From contig NZ_CP020370.1 of assembly GCF_002813775.1 (NCBI RefSeq), positions 4,923,501 through 4,987,500 on the forward strand: 64,000 nt of DNA, read 5' to 3'. Position 1 is the stretch's first letter, and each line of letters starts with the position of its first letter. Below the pieces are notes generated by a model. It did no database searches and was not told the origin of the DNA. It saw only the letters and a program-made list of their open reading frames with translations. The stretch comes from Candidatus Thiodictyon syntrophicum. GTDB lineage: Bacteria; Pseudomonadota; Gammaproteobacteria; Chromatiales; Chromatiaceae. The position numbers and the translations under genes are program-made. This document shows positions 52,681 through 61,543 of this stretch, piece by piece.

Positions 52681-54816
52681 ATGCGTCCAACGGCCTGCAA
52701 CGGCTCCCTGACAAGACGGCCAGATCTGCGGGAATGGCTGATAGTATTGATGATTGCGAGTTTGATCCCGGCCTTCGCGGCACGCGCAGCCGATTTGATG
52801 GTTTATGAGGATGCCCTGGCGGGCGGTTGGCAAGACTGGTCGTGGAATACGATGCGTGCTACCGACACGGCGCTCAAGGCGACCGGCGCCGCGTCCCTGG
52901 CGGTGACCTATACCGCGGGCTGGGCGGGGCTATCGTTGCGCACCAGCCCGGCGATCAGCACCGCCGGGTACTCATCGATCCGCTTTTCCGTTTACGGTAA
53001 GCCGAACGGCGGCAAGCTGTCTCTATTCACCCAACCGACCGACAACGGCACCAATAGCACCGCCTTTTTGTTCACGCCCACCCCGAACGCCTGGAGTGTG
53101 ATCGATGTACCCTTGAGCGCCCTGGGCAATCCCGCCCAGATCGCCCGGCTGACGATCATGGACTGGACCGGCACCATCCAACCGACCTACAATCTGGACG
53201 CCCTGCGTTTGATCGGCAAGACCTTGCCGGCGCTGTCGCTGAAGGTCGATGCCACCGCGGCGCGCAAGCCCATCAGCCCGCTCATCTACGGCATCAACGG
53301 CAGCAGCGCGACCACCGCCGACGCGGACTTCATGAAGGGCCTGGGCGTGTCGGTGCGGCGCTGGGGCGGCAACAATACGTCGCGCTACAACTGGCAGCTC
53401 GACGCGAGCAACACCGGAGCCGACTGGTATTTCGAGGATGTCAGGATGAGTGACGCGGTCAATCTGCCGGCCGATTCAGGCGCCAACTGTGTCATCGCCC
53501 AGGATCGCCGGGAGGGGGTGGCCACGGTGCTGACCATGCCGTTGATCGGTTATGTGGCGAAAGACGCCGCGTCCTGCGGATTCGGCATCGCCAAGTACGG
53601 CGCGCAGACCGACAAGGACTGGCAATGGCGCCCCAACTGCGGCAACGGCGTCAAGACGGGCGGCAGCCTGGTGACGGGCAACAACCCGACGGACACCAGC
53701 CTCGCGGTCGGTCCCAGTTTCGCGCAGGCCTGGGTGAGCGCACTGGTCAGCCGCTACGGCAACGCGGCCAACAGCGGCGTGCGCTATTACGATCTGGACA
53801 ACGAGCCGGACCTCTGGTGGGACACCCACCGCGACGTGGCACCCACCGGCCTGAACTACGACCAGTTGCGCGACCGCACCTATCAATATGCCGCCGCCAT
53901 CAAGACGGCCGACCCCGGGGCCCAGACCCTGGGGCCGGTGGTGATGGGCTGGACCTATTATTGGCATTCACCTTACGACGGACAGCGGCAGGATTGGCAA
54001 ACCCCGGACGACCGCAATGCCCACGGCGGTACGCCCCTGGTGCCCTGGTATCTGCAACAGATGAAGGCCTATGAGCTGGCCCATGGCAAGCGCATCCTGG
54101 ATTTTCTGGATCTCCACTATTACCCGGCCGCGTCCGGGGTCGCCTTGAGCCCGGCCGGCAACACCGCCACCCAGGCGCTGCGGCTCAACAGCACCCGCTC
54201 GCTGTGGGACCCGAACTATGTGGATGAGAGCTGGATCGCGTCCGCCGGCCCGGACGGCGGTATCGTCAAGCTGATCCCGCGTATGCGCGAGTGGGTGAGC
54301 GCCAATTATCCCGGCACCAAGCTTGCGATCACCGAGTACAACTGGGGGGCACCCGAGCACATCAACGGCGCCCTGGCCCAGGCCGACGTGTTGGGCATCT
54401 TCGGGCGCGAGGGACTGGATCTCGCGACCCTGTGGGCGCCGCCCCAATCCAGCCAGCCGCTCGCCTTCGCGTTTCGCATCTACCGCAACTATAACGGGAG
54501 CGGCGGGCGCTTCGGCGAGACCAGCGTGAGTGCCGCCAGCAGCGCCCAGGACCGGCTGGCCATCTATGCCGCCGAGGAAGCCGCTACCGGCGCCCTGACC
54601 CTGGTCGTCATCAACAAGACCGCCGGCAATCTGTCCGCGCCCCTGACCCTGAGCCACTTCACGTCCGGCGGTCTCGTGCAGGGCTGGCGCTACAGCGCCG
54701 CCCGGTTGACCGGCATCACGCGCCTGCCCGATCAGGGCCTCAGCGGTGTCACCTTCACCAGCACCTACCCGGCCAATTCGATCACTCTCTATCGGATACC
54801 GGGTCGACGCCTGTGA
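52681..54816 (+). CDS. Secreted glycoside hydrolase family 44 enzyme
   Basis: 711 residues. A Sec signal (LIVLMIASLIPAFAARAA) leads to an N-terminal beta domain (about 40-185, DWSWNTMRATDTALKATGAA) that may bind carbohydrate. A GH44 (alpha/beta)8 barrel follows. The acid/base is Glu375 in YYDLDNEPDLWWDTHRD and the nucleophile Glu552 in LAITEYNWGAPEHI. FLDLHYYP also fits. A C-terminal beta-sandwich (LTLVVINKTAGNLSAPL) closes the protein. GH44 enzymes cut beta-1,4-glucans, xyloglucan or xylan. It stands alone between terminators. A use in remodelling its own or a neighbour's matrix is possible. Confidence 0.87.
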   Translation: MRPTACNGSLTRRPDLREWLIVLMIASLIPAFAARAADLMVYEDALAGGWQDWSWNTMRATDTALKATGAASLAVTYTAGWAGLSLRTSPAISTAGYSSIRFSVYGKPNGGKLSLFTQPTDNGTNSTAFLFTPTPNAWSVIDVPLSALGNPAQIARLTIMDWTGTIQPTYNLDALRLIGKTLPALSLKVDATAARKPISPLIYGINGSSATTADADFMKGLGVSVRRWGGNNTSRYNWQLDASNTGADWYFEDVRMSDAVNLPADSGANCVIAQDRREGVATVLTMPLIGYVAKDAASCGFGIAKYGAQTDKDWQWRPNCGNGVKTGGSLVTGNNPTDTSLAVGPSFAQAWVSALVSRYGNAANSGVRYYDLDNEPDLWWDTHRDVAPTGLNYDQLRDRTYQYAAAIKTADPGAQTLGPVVMGWTYYWHSPYDGQRQDWQTPDDRNAHGGTPLVPWYLQQMKAYELAHGKRILDFLDLHYYPAASGVALSPAGNTATQALRLNSTRSLWDPNYVDESWIASAGPDGGIVKLIPRMREWVSANYPGTKLAITEYNWGAPEHINGALAQADVLGIFGREGLDLATLWAPPQSSQPLAFAFRIYRNYNGSGGRFGETSVSAASSAQDRLAIYAAEEAATGALTLVVINKTAGNLSAPLTLSHFTSGGLVQGWRYSAARLTGITRLPDQGLSGVTFTSTYPANSITLYRIPGRRL

Positions 54817-54823
54817 CGGGCAC

Positions 54824-54853
54824 AAAAAAACCGGCTCTTGAGCCGGTTTTTTT
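54824..54853. terminator. Bidirectional intrinsic terminator (GH44 / rpsT)
   Basis: AAAAAAACCGGCT-CTTG-AGCCGGTTTTTTT: A and T tracts on both sides of a 6-bp GC stem, lying between convergent genes. Confidence 0.92.
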
Positions 54854-54905
54854 CACCGAGTCCCGCGGACAGTGCACGCGGGAACCAGGGGGTGACCGAT
54901 TGGCC

Positions 54906-55169
54906 TTACGCCATCGCCTTGATATGGGCGTTCAGCCGGCTCTTGTGGCGGGCGGCCTTGTTGGCGTGGATGATCCCCTTGGTGGTGGCGCCGTCGATCT
55001 GCGGCACCGCACTCTTGTACGCCTCGACCGCGGCCGCCTTGTCGCCCGACTCGATGGCCTTGACGACCTTCTTGACGAAGGTGCGGAAGGTGCTGCGCTG
55101 AGAGGCGTTCTGCTGACGACGCTTCTCGGCCTGACGGGCGCGTTTTTCGGCTTGTGCTGAGTTCGCCAA
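54906..55169 (-). CDS. rpsT: Ribosomal protein bS20
   Basis: 87 residues, starting with TTG at 55169 (read as [20 protein letters not shown]). A GGAG site precedes it by about nine bases. E. coli rpsT also uses a UUG start, which helps its autogenous control. The basic helical protein ends [19 protein letters not shown]20 binds the 16S rRNA 5' domain. The gene is convergent with GH44 and divergent from murJ, the rpsT-murJ neighbourhood common in proteobacteria. Confidence 0.97.
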   Translation of the reverse strand: MANSAQAEKRARQAEKRRQQNASQRSTFRTFVKKVVKAIESGDKAAAVEAYKSAVPQIDGATTKGIIHANKAARHKSRLNAHIKAMA

Positions 55170-55310
55170 GGGTGGGTCTCCTGGGATCCATTGGGCAAGA
55201 GCCCACGACGGGGGCTCGGATAAAGACCGCGCATTTTCCACAGTCGCGGGGCCGCTGTCAACCGGGATTCACCTCGCCGCCAAGGCACAGTTACCACAAG
55301 AAAACAGTTT

Positions 55311-55445
55311 AGCCGCAAATGAACGCTAATTAACGCAAATAATCAGAGACTTGGGTTTTACTGCATGTACACCGTCCGGGCGATGCCCACGACGATGCTA
55401 ACCAGCAGATTTATTTGCGCTTATTTGCGTTCATTTGCGGCCAAA
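55311..55445. repeat. Dispersed inverted repeat, family B, copy 2
   Basis: AGCCGCAAATGAACGCTAAT (55311-55330, then TAACGCAAAT) faces ATTTGCGTTCATTTGCGGCC (about 55424-55443). About 80 bases lie between the arms. It occupies the rpsT-murJ gap. Confidence 0.8.
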
Positions 55446-55548
55446 TACTCTTTTTGGGGTCACAGCCGCCGCGGTCGCTCGAGATGAGCATCGCTCTCGC
55501 TCTGCCCATCCTACGTCTATACTCGCGCACTTTCTGCGGAGCCCCGCC

Positions 55549-57105
55549 GTGTCTTCCCTCGCCGCATCCATCGCCAAGGTGGGCAGTCTGACCTTCGTCT
55601 CGCGCCTGCTGGGGTTCCTGCGCGACCTGGTGATCGCCCGCGTGTTCGGGGCGGACGCGGGCACCGACGCCTTCTTCGTCGCCTTCAAGATCCCCAACCT
55701 GATGCGCCGGCTGTTCGCGGAGGGGGCCTTTTCCATGGCCTTCGTGCCGCTGCTCAACGAGTATCGGCAGCGGCGCGGGCTGCCGGAGGTCAAGGGCTTC
55801 GTCGACGCCATGGCGGGCGCCCTGGGGGCGGTCCTGGTGGTGGTGACCCTGGTCGGCATCCTGGCCGCCCCGCTGCTGGTGCTGCTCTTCGCCCCCGGGT
55901 TCGCGGATGAGCCGGGGCAGCGGGAGCTGACCGTGGCGATGCTGCGGCTCACCTTCCCCTATGTGCTCTTCATCTCGCTGACCGCCTTGGCCGGCGGCAT
56001 CCTCAACACCTATGAGCGCTTCGGGGTCCCGGCCTTCACCCCGGTCCTGCTCAACCTCAGCCTGATCGGCGCGGCCCTGTGGCTCGCACCGCGGATGGGC
56101 GAGCCGATCGTTGCCCTGGCCTGGGGGGTGCTGATCGCGGGGGCGGCGCAGTTCGCCTTCCAACTGCCCTTCCTGGCGCGCCTGGGGCTGCTGCCGCGCC
56201 CGCGGCTGGACCTGCGCGACCCCGGGGTGCGGCGCACCGTGCGGCTCATGGGGCCGGCCCTGTTCGGGGCCTCCGTGGGCCAGCTCAACCTGCTGCTCAA
56301 CACCATCCTCGCCTCCTTCCTGGTCAGCGGGAGCATCTCCTGGCTCTATTACTCGGACCGGCTGATGGAGTTCCCCATGGGCCTCCTGGGCGTCGCCCTG
56401 GGCACCGTGATCCTGCCCCGGCTCTCGCAGCGCCACGCGGCCGAGGACCCGGCCGCCTTCTCCGACACCCTGGACTGGGGCCTGCGCTGGCTCCTGTTGC
56501 TCGGGGTCCCGGCCGCGCTGGGGCTCCTGGTGCTGGCCGGTCCGATCATCGCCACGCTCTTTTACGCGGGCGAGCCCACGGGCGCGGTGGGTGCGGGCTT
56601 CAGTGCCCAGGACGCGCGCATGACCGCCCAGAGCCTGATGGCCTTTGCCCCGGGCCTGATCGGCTTCATCGGCGTCAAGGTGCTGGCCCCCGGCTTCTAT
56701 GCCCGCCAGGAGATGATGGCCCCGGTGCGGATCGCCCTCATCGCCATGGCCGTCAATGTCGTCGCAAGCCTTCTACTCATGGCGCCCCTGGGGCACACGG
56801 GGCTGGCGCTCGCGACCAGCCTCTCGGGGCTCGCCAACGCCGCGCTCCTGCTGCGCGCACTGAGGCGCGCGGGCATCTACCGCCCCCGGCCGGGATGGGC
56901 GCCGCTGCTCGCCAAGGGCCTGGGCGCCAACCTGCTGATGGGCCTGGTCCTATCCCTGGGCCCCGGGCAGCTCGACGACTGGCTTGCCATGGGCGGCGGG
57001 GCGCGGGCCCTGGAACTGTGCCTGTGGCTGCTCGGCGGCGGCGGCGTCTACGCCGCGACCCTGTTCGCCAGCGGCATCCGGCCGCGGCACCTGCTCCAGG
57101 TCTGA
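55549..57105 (+). CDS. murJ: Lipid II flippase MurJ
   Basis: 518 residues from GTG 55549 (read MSSLAASIAKVGSLTFVSRL). ATG-less upstream frame is rejected because it crosses a family B repeat. It is a polytopic MOP-superfamily protein with about 14 membrane helices. The conserved GFLRDLVIARVFGADAGTDA with FFVAFKIPNLMRRLFAEGAF marks the substrate cavity. MurJ moves lipid II to the periplasmic side for cell-wall synthesis. Its last 110 codons and 180 bases of 3' DNA are duplicated at 58657-59179. Confidence 0.96.
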   Translation: MSSLAASIAKVGSLTFVSRLLGFLRDLVIARVFGADAGTDAFFVAFKIPNLMRRLFAEGAFSMAFVPLLNEYRQRRGLPEVKGFVDAMAGALGAVLVVVTLVGILAAPLLVLLFAPGFADEPGQRELTVAMLRLTFPYVLFISLTALAGGILNTYERFGVPAFTPVLLNLSLIGAALWLAPRMGEPIVALAWGVLIAGAAQFAFQLPFLARLGLLPRPRLDLRDPGVRRTVRLMGPALFGASVGQLNLLLNTILASFLVSGSISWLYYSDRLMEFPMGLLGVALGTVILPRLSQRHAAEDPAAFSDTLDWGLRWLLLLGVPAALGLLVLAGPIIATLFYAGEPTGAVGAGFSAQDARMTAQSLMAFAPGLIGFIGVKVLAPGFYARQEMMAPVRIALIAMAVNVVASLLLMAPLGHTGLALATSLSGLANAALLLRALRRAGIYRPRPGWAPLLAKGLGANLLMGLVLSLGPGQLDDWLAMGGGARALELCLWLLGGGGVYAATLFASGIRPRHLLQV

Positions 57106-57287
57106 GCGCCGCTCTCGGGGGATGCCCCTGCTCCAGGCCGGTCGGGCGCGATCTCGGGTTCCGTGAGCGAGATCCATCGTGATCGGATGCGGGCGCGAGC
57201 ACCGGCCGAACCGGCAGCGCAAGCCAAGTTCCGGCGCTTGCCCCAGGTGCAGTCGGATGCTGGATTGCGAGACCTGACCCGGCGACC
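56766..57287 (+). repeat. Segmental duplication, parental copy (murJ 3' end)
   Basis: The stretch from AAGCCTTCTACTCATGGCGC in murJ through its stop to GACCTGACCCGGCGACC matches 58657-59179 at roughly 90 percent by eye, including the non-coding part. Only the copy here is attached to the full gene. Confidence 0.9.
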
Positions 57288-57326
57288 ACGGCGACCACGG
57301 CGACCAATAAACCTGAAAAATGCATT

Positions 57327-57455
57327 TGTCCGCAAATGAACGCAAATTAATCCGACGTTTGGCTTCAGTTCCGTCATCGCCCGCGAGGTGAACTGGCAGT
57401 CTAGGCCAAGTTACTGATTATTGGCGTTCATTTGCGTTCATTTGCGGACAAACTG
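57327..57455. repeat. Dispersed inverted repeat, family B, copy 3
   Basis: GTCCGCAAATGAACGCAAAT (57329-57348) faces GGCGTTCATTTGCGTTCATT plus TGCGGAC (57423-57449). About 70 unrelated bases lie between. It follows murJ. Confidence 0.8.
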
Positions 57456-57528
57456 CTCTTTCTAGGATAAACCAGCGTCTTCCCCCGGTGTCCCCGCCCG
57501 GTTTCCCCCACGGGCGCGACCGGTGCGT

Positions 57529-58443
57529 TCAGGATGTCCCCGGTTGCGCGCCCAACAACCGCTTAAGCCGTTCGATTTCGGCCAAGGCGGACGCCTCGCG
57601 TTGCAGGGCGGCCTCCTTTTCCGCGCGTTCTTGCTCTTTCGCAGCGCGCTCTCGCTCTTTCGCGGCCCGCTCGCACTCTGCCGCCGCCCGCGCCTGCTCG
57701 CCCGCTGCCTCGAGTTCATCGAGACGGCGGCGGATGCTGCGCTGCTGGCGCAGATAGTTCTGGCGCGCCTGGTAGGCGTGGTACTCGCGTTCTTTCTCGG
57801 AAAAGCCGGTCAGGGTACTCATGGCTTGCCGCATCTCCTCGGTCTGCATCCACTCCGGCAGGGCGTCCGCATCGAGCTGCTCGCCCTCGTTGAAAAATCT
57901 GAGCCAACGCTCGAGCTCGGTCGCTACCTCAAGGTCCTCGGTACAGGTTCGACCGGCGGCGAACTTGCCCAGTTCCAGGAGCCAGATGCCCCCGTGATCG
58001 ATCAGCGGGCGGCCCTGCTCATCGCGCATCCGGAAACAATGCCGGTATTCCGGCACACCCACCCTGAGTGTTTCACCCAAGAGCCAGATGGAATAGGTCG
58101 GCTTGAGTTCCCGGTACTCCTGACCGCTCGCCAGTTGCGAGGCGTAGAGGTCGCTCCAGCCGTAGAGGATGCGGGCCGCCAGGTCCGGCAGGACGAGCAA
58201 CTGGATCTCGACCTAGAAGACCCGCCCCAGCCGGTCGCGGGCCTTCACATCGACCACCGAGAGCTTGTCGTCCAGGAACTCCCGCTCGTTGTACGGATTG
58301 AGGATCTCGACCTCGATCACCAAAGCGGGCAGGTCGGCACCGAGTACCGCGTTCAGGAAGTGGATCAGCAGCCGACGGTTGGCCTCGGCCCCCAACAGGG
58401 CCTTGAACACACAGTCGATCTTGGGGTCGATGGGGTGGCGCAT
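57529..58443 (-). pseudogene. Rpn-family PD-(D/E)XK nuclease gene with an amber codon
   Basis: One 305-codon frame interrupted only by TAG at 58213-58215. The first part is MRHPIDPKIDCVFKALLGAE to LSVVDVKARDRLGRVF; the sequel VEIQLLVLPDLAARILYGWS carries on in the same frame. The family has RVFQVEIQ or similar there, so CAG to TAG is likely. The catalytic Asp and the E-x-Q/K (VEIQ) flank the stop. The C-terminus is a charged coiled coil (AKERERAAKEQERAEKEAAL). Rpn proteins are DNA nucleases once called transposases. It sits between the two copies of the murJ duplication. Confidence 0.82.
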
Positions 58444-58521
58444 GACCAGACTATAGCCCAGCGGCGGCGGTGGACCAACCCTCGTGGTGATTTGCGTCGA
58501 AGCTCAGCCGGTGGGTCGATG

Positions 58522-58637
58522 GGTAGGTCGGGTTAGCGCAGCGTAACCCGACAGCCAGGGCGCCCTGTCGGGTTACGCCGCGCGCCGCGTTCAGCGCCGA
58601 TGGCACGGGCGTAAGGGCGCGCCTAACCCGACCTACT
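58522..58637. repeat. GTAGGTCGGGTTA-type inverted repeat
   Basis: GTAGGTCGGGTTAGCGCAGC (58523-58542) continuing to GTAACCCGAC, then CTGTCGGGTTACGC, and inverted GCGCGCCTAACCCGACCTAC (58617-58636). It is the longer relative of the short family G hairpins. Confidence 0.75.
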
Positions 58638-58639
58638 GG

Positions 58640-58656
58640 CTGTCCCCGGAATTCCG
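58640..58656. repeat. REP-like box CTGTCCCCGGAATTCCG
   Basis: It ends exactly where the second copy of the murJ duplication begins. The same box, preceded by TTAAGTATA, is at 59601-59627. The phrase TTAAGTATACTGTCCCCGGA is typical of REP sequences associated with RAYT transposases. Confidence 0.7.
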
Positions 58657-59179
58657 AAGCCTTCTTACTCATGGCGCCCCTGGGGCACACGGGGCTGGCG
58701 CTCGCGACCAGCCTCTCGGGGCTCGCCAACGCCGCGCTCCTGCTGCGCGCACTGAGGCGCGCGGGCATCTACCGCCCCCGGCCGGGGTGGGCGCCGCTGC
58801 TCGCTAAGGGCCTGGGCGCCAACCTGCTGATGGGCCTGGTCCTATCCCTGGGCGCCGGGCCGCTCGACGACTGGCTTGCCATGGGCGGCGGGGCGCGGGC
58901 CCTGGAACTGTGCCTGTGGCTGCTCGTCGGCGGCGGCGTCTACGCCGCGATCCTGCTCCTCGGCGGCATCCGGCCGCGGCACCTGCTCCAGGTCTGAGTG
59001 CCGCTCTCGGGAGATTCCCCTGCCCCAGCCCGGTCGGGGGCGATCTCCGGTTCCTTGAGCGAGTTCCATCGTGATCGGATGCGAGCGCGAGTACAGGCCG
59101 AAGCGGCAGCGCAAGCCCAGTGCCGGCTCTTACTCCAGGTGCAGTCGGGTGCTGGATTGCAAGACCTGACCAGGCGACC
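58657..59179 (+). repeat. Segmental duplication, second copy of murJ 3' region
   Basis: 523 bases matching 56766-57287, in direct orientation, 1.4 kb downstream. It begins at a REP-like box. Several substitutions (for example GPGQ to GAGP, ATLFAS to AILLLG) show it is not very recent. Confidence 0.9.
58671..58997 (+). pseudogene. murJ C-terminal fragment in the duplication
   Basis: An open frame of 108 codons (MAPLGHTGLALATSLSGLAN to IRPRHLLQV) equal to the last quarter of MurJ, with three or four membrane helices. The frame is intact but lacks the lipid II cavity and any clear ribosome site, so it is treated as a fragment. A truncated product with regulatory effect is imaginable but unsupported. 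Confidence 0.8.
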
Positions 59180-59253
59180 GCAGATCCGTTGCAGGAGCGA
59201 TCCGCACGGTTCAGAATCCCTGCAACGAGCGAATGCCTCCGCACGAGACCGCC

Positions 59254-59604
59254 ATGTATTCGACCAACGTCCGCGACCTCAAGAAAGATCCCCGCCGGGC
59301 ATTGCGCCAGGCGCAGGATGCGCCGGTGTTGATCATGGAAGAGAACGAGCCGAACGCGCTCATCCTGCATCTGGATTCCGCGACCATGGATGCGCAGCGC
59401 TCGCTACGCCCCGCCCTGGCCGCGGCGCTGTTCAAGGATGGGGCCTTGTCGACGGGCGCGGCCGCCGAGCTGAGCGGGCTTGGGCATGCGGCGTTTCTTC
59501 ACCACCTGGATTGTCTGGGGATTGCGGTCGTGGATGCCGACGAGACGAGCGATGCGGACGCGAGCGATCTTGAATCGTGGACCTTATCGTCATCGCGGAG
59601 TTAA
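59254..59604 (+). CDS. Fused antitoxin: Phd/YefM-like N-domain plus UPF0175
   Basis: 116 residues from ATG 59254; ATG 59233 is an alternative. The first 45 (MYSTNVRDLKKDPRRALRQA, PVLIMEENEPNALILHLD) look like a Phd/YefM DNA-binding antitoxin. The second part (AAALFKDGALSTGAAAELSG, HHLDCLGIAVVDADE) is UPF0175. UPF0175 antitoxins normally precede a PIN toxin. Here a REP-like box begins at 59601, four bases before the stop, and no toxin follows. A short GTGGACCTTATCGTCATCGC (59577-59596, another frame) could be the toxin start cut off by the REP. Confidence 0.65.
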   Translation: MYSTNVRDLKKDPRRALRQAQDAPVLIMEENEPNALILHLDSATMDAQRSLRPALAAALFKDGALSTGAAAELSGLGHAAFLHHLDCLGIAVVDADETSDADASDLESWTLSSSRS

Positions 59605-59627
59605 GTATACTGTCCCCGGAATTCCGG
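59601..59627. repeat. REP-like box, second copy
   Basis: TTAAGTATACTGTCCCCGGA with ATTCCGG following. It overlaps the end of the fused antitoxin gene. Beyond it, up to 59818, only a short non-gene frame (ALRDQLKVDIEVHTGDAA) of unknown origin remains. Confidence 0.65.
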
Positions 59628-59818
59628 CATTGCGCGACCAGCTCAAGGTGGATATCGAGGTTCACACCGGCGATGCGGCTTAAGTCCAGCCGTGCCTGAC
59701 CCATCGACAGGCTAATCCGTGCAGAAACCGTAGTACTTCCCCGATTTCTGCCGATTTCTGCTCCAATAAGCCATAGCGCGACGATTCAACTCAAATACTC
59801 AACCGCGAGGAAAGACGA

Positions 59819-61150
59819 ATGAACCCCCTTGAATGGTTGCTTTCGCAAGTCGCCAGTATCAATCTGAAGTATCAGAAGATTGAGGAAGCGGCCAAGACGT
59901 CGTTTAATATCTTCGCTGTCTTACGCGCCGATGCCGACGAAGTTAGACTGCACTCGAACTTTATTGCTGAATTGTTGGACCCGAGAGGTTCGCACAAATT
60001 GGGAGATCTTTTTCAAATCCTTTTCTTTGAAACCCTCGACGGGCCACAGCAGTCACACCAAGCATTCCCTGTCGTTCAACGCGAAGTGTCTGGAACGCAC
60101 GGCCGGATTGATATCCTGATGCGAGGGAAATGCAGTGGCCTGGTTATCGAGAACAAGATTTACGCACCGGACCCACCAAAGCAACTTCAGCGTTATTACG
60201 AGTTTCTCAAGTCCAGATACCCGCAGGGCAAACGACGACTTCTCTATTTAACCCTTTTCGGAACTCCACCATCGAATGAAAGCCGGGGAAACGTCCCCCG
60301 AACAGAGATTGAGCCTATTTCCTACTCCCGAGATATTCTGAATTGGTTGGAAAGATGCGCGCAAGCGTCTTACCAAATACCCCATTTGCGGGAGTCGCTC
60401 ATTCAGTACATCTCCCTTGTCAAGAAACTTACCGGTCAAACGATATCCGAGGACCACAAGATGGAAATAACGAACCTGCTGCTCGAAGGCGATCACCTCG
60501 AGTCCGCGCTGACGCTGGAGAACGCGCTTACAGAAGCAAAGATCGAGGTACAAAGACTTGTGTGGCAGGACCTTCTCCAAGAGCTCTCCCTCAAAGGCTA
60601 TGTTTTTAACCCTGTAGATAATGTTTTTACCAAGAAGGACCTGGCGAGTTATTGCAAGAATTTCTATGCCCCACAAAAAAGAGCGAAGAATTATGGGATC
60701 GAGTATAAGGTAGCCGATTACGATGATTATAGTGTTCACCTCCACCTCTCAGTTGATCACAACCTGTGCTACGGATTCACTGCGGCAAAAAGGAACGAAA
60801 GAGGCGAATACGTGCGAGGCCCATATGCGCAAGAGGTCACAAGATTGCATCCGTGGCTGCAGGATGTTATCGCGTGGCTCACCGAGTGGAAGGGGATACC
60901 TGGGAACGGCTGGGCATTTGCCTGGAGGCATACGGACCCGAGGGTCAACTTCAGGAATTTTCACGAAGCCTATGCCGCGAAGCTTGCAAATCCTGATGAG
61001 AGAAAGAAATGGGTGGGGGAGGTCACCGCGGAGCTTATTCGTTTAATCGTGCAATTCCGCGCCGAAGAGGCGAAGATCGCCAATGAGCGACCGAACGTTG
61101 ACGAGCCTCTGCTCACGGAAGATCCGGTCAGCTCGACGCTCGGGATGTGA
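59819..61150 (+). CDS. PD-(D/E)XK nuclease superfamily protein (PDDEXK_4-like)
   Basis: 443 residues. The N-terminal third carries the nuclease core: TSFNIFAVLRADADEVRLHS with FIAELLDPRGSH (Glu), then GRIDILMRGKCSGLVIENKI (Asp ... Glu-x-Lys), and LLYLTLFG. The rest is a helical region and a second alpha/beta part (YGIEYKVADYDDYSVHLHLS) of unknown role. Such proteins are often single-gene defence candidates. A GAGGAAAG ribosome site precedes the ATG. It is clearly lower in GC than its surroundings, a sign of recent transfer. Confidence 0.83.
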   Translation: MNPLEWLLSQVASINLKYQKIEEAAKTSFNIFAVLRADADEVRLHSNFIAELLDPRGSHKLGDLFQILFFETLDGPQQSHQAFPVVQREVSGTHGRIDILMRGKCSGLVIENKIYAPDPPKQLQRYYEFLKSRYPQGKRRLLYLTLFGTPPSNESRGNVPRTEIEPISYSRDILNWLERCAQASYQIPHLRESLIQYISLVKKLTGQTISEDHKMEITNLLLEGDHLESALTLENALTEAKIEVQRLVWQDLLQELSLKGYVFNPVDNVFTKKDLASYCKNFYAPQKRAKNYGIEYKVADYDDYSVHLHLSVDHNLCYGFTAAKRNERGEYVRGPYAQEVTRLHPWLQDVIAWLTEWKGIPGNGWAFAWRHTDPRVNFRNFHEAYAAKLANPDERKKWVGEVTAELIRLIVQFRAEEAKIANERPNVDEPLLTEDPVSSTLGM

Positions 61151-61194
61151 CGTCGATCACCTTCTACTATTACGCCAAACAAAATCCGGCAACT

Positions 61195-61352
61195 GATCAC
61201 GCCAAGGCGCCAAGCTCGCCAAGCTCGCCAAGCTCGCCAAGCTCGCCAAGAAAGACAACGGGATGCGGTCAATATCGAAATCACCCGCCGGGTGAATCGC
61301 CGGGCACCGATCGGGTACTGAAAAGCCTTGGCGAGCTTAGCGCCTCGGCGTG
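61195..61352. repeat. Dispersed repeat, family D, copy 2, with a 9-bp tandem array
   Basis: GATCACGCCAAGGCGCCAAG (61195-61214) is followed by four tandem AAGCTCGCC units to about 61250, then AAGAAAGAC. The opposite arm, CCTTGGCGAGCTTAGCGCCT (61326-61345), is inverted. Compare 27875-27913. The rest to 61543 contains only a GGGGACGTACCAC box. Confidence 0.75.
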
Positions 61353-61486
61353 AGAAGTGCTCTTTCTCGGGTTAATGGTTGGAGCAACTCCGCCTGGCGC
61401 ACTGACTGCCGACCTATTTGCAGCGCTTGAGGATGGGGTTAGCCGCACCCGCGGCCCGTTGAACCTGGGATAATCGGGGGATAATC

Positions 61487-61499
61487 GGGGACGTACCAC
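61487..61499. repeat. GGGGACGTACCAC box, copy 1
   Basis: Other copies are at 63012-63024 (AGGGACGTACCAC) and 63982-63994. Each lies just beyond an Rpn/YhgA-type gene. Confidence 0.7.
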
Positions 61500-61543
61500 G
61501 AAAAAAGCTTGCCGTAGATCCCGGCACCCGACGACCCACTCCG

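Noticed and set aside
58671-58997. A second functional lipid II flippase
   Set aside because: Only the last quarter is present; the cavity-forming helices are absent.
61211-61250. Tandem AAGCTCGCC units as a CRISPR array
   Set aside because: The repeats are 9 bp and directly adjacent with no spacers; they belong to the arm of an inverted repeat.
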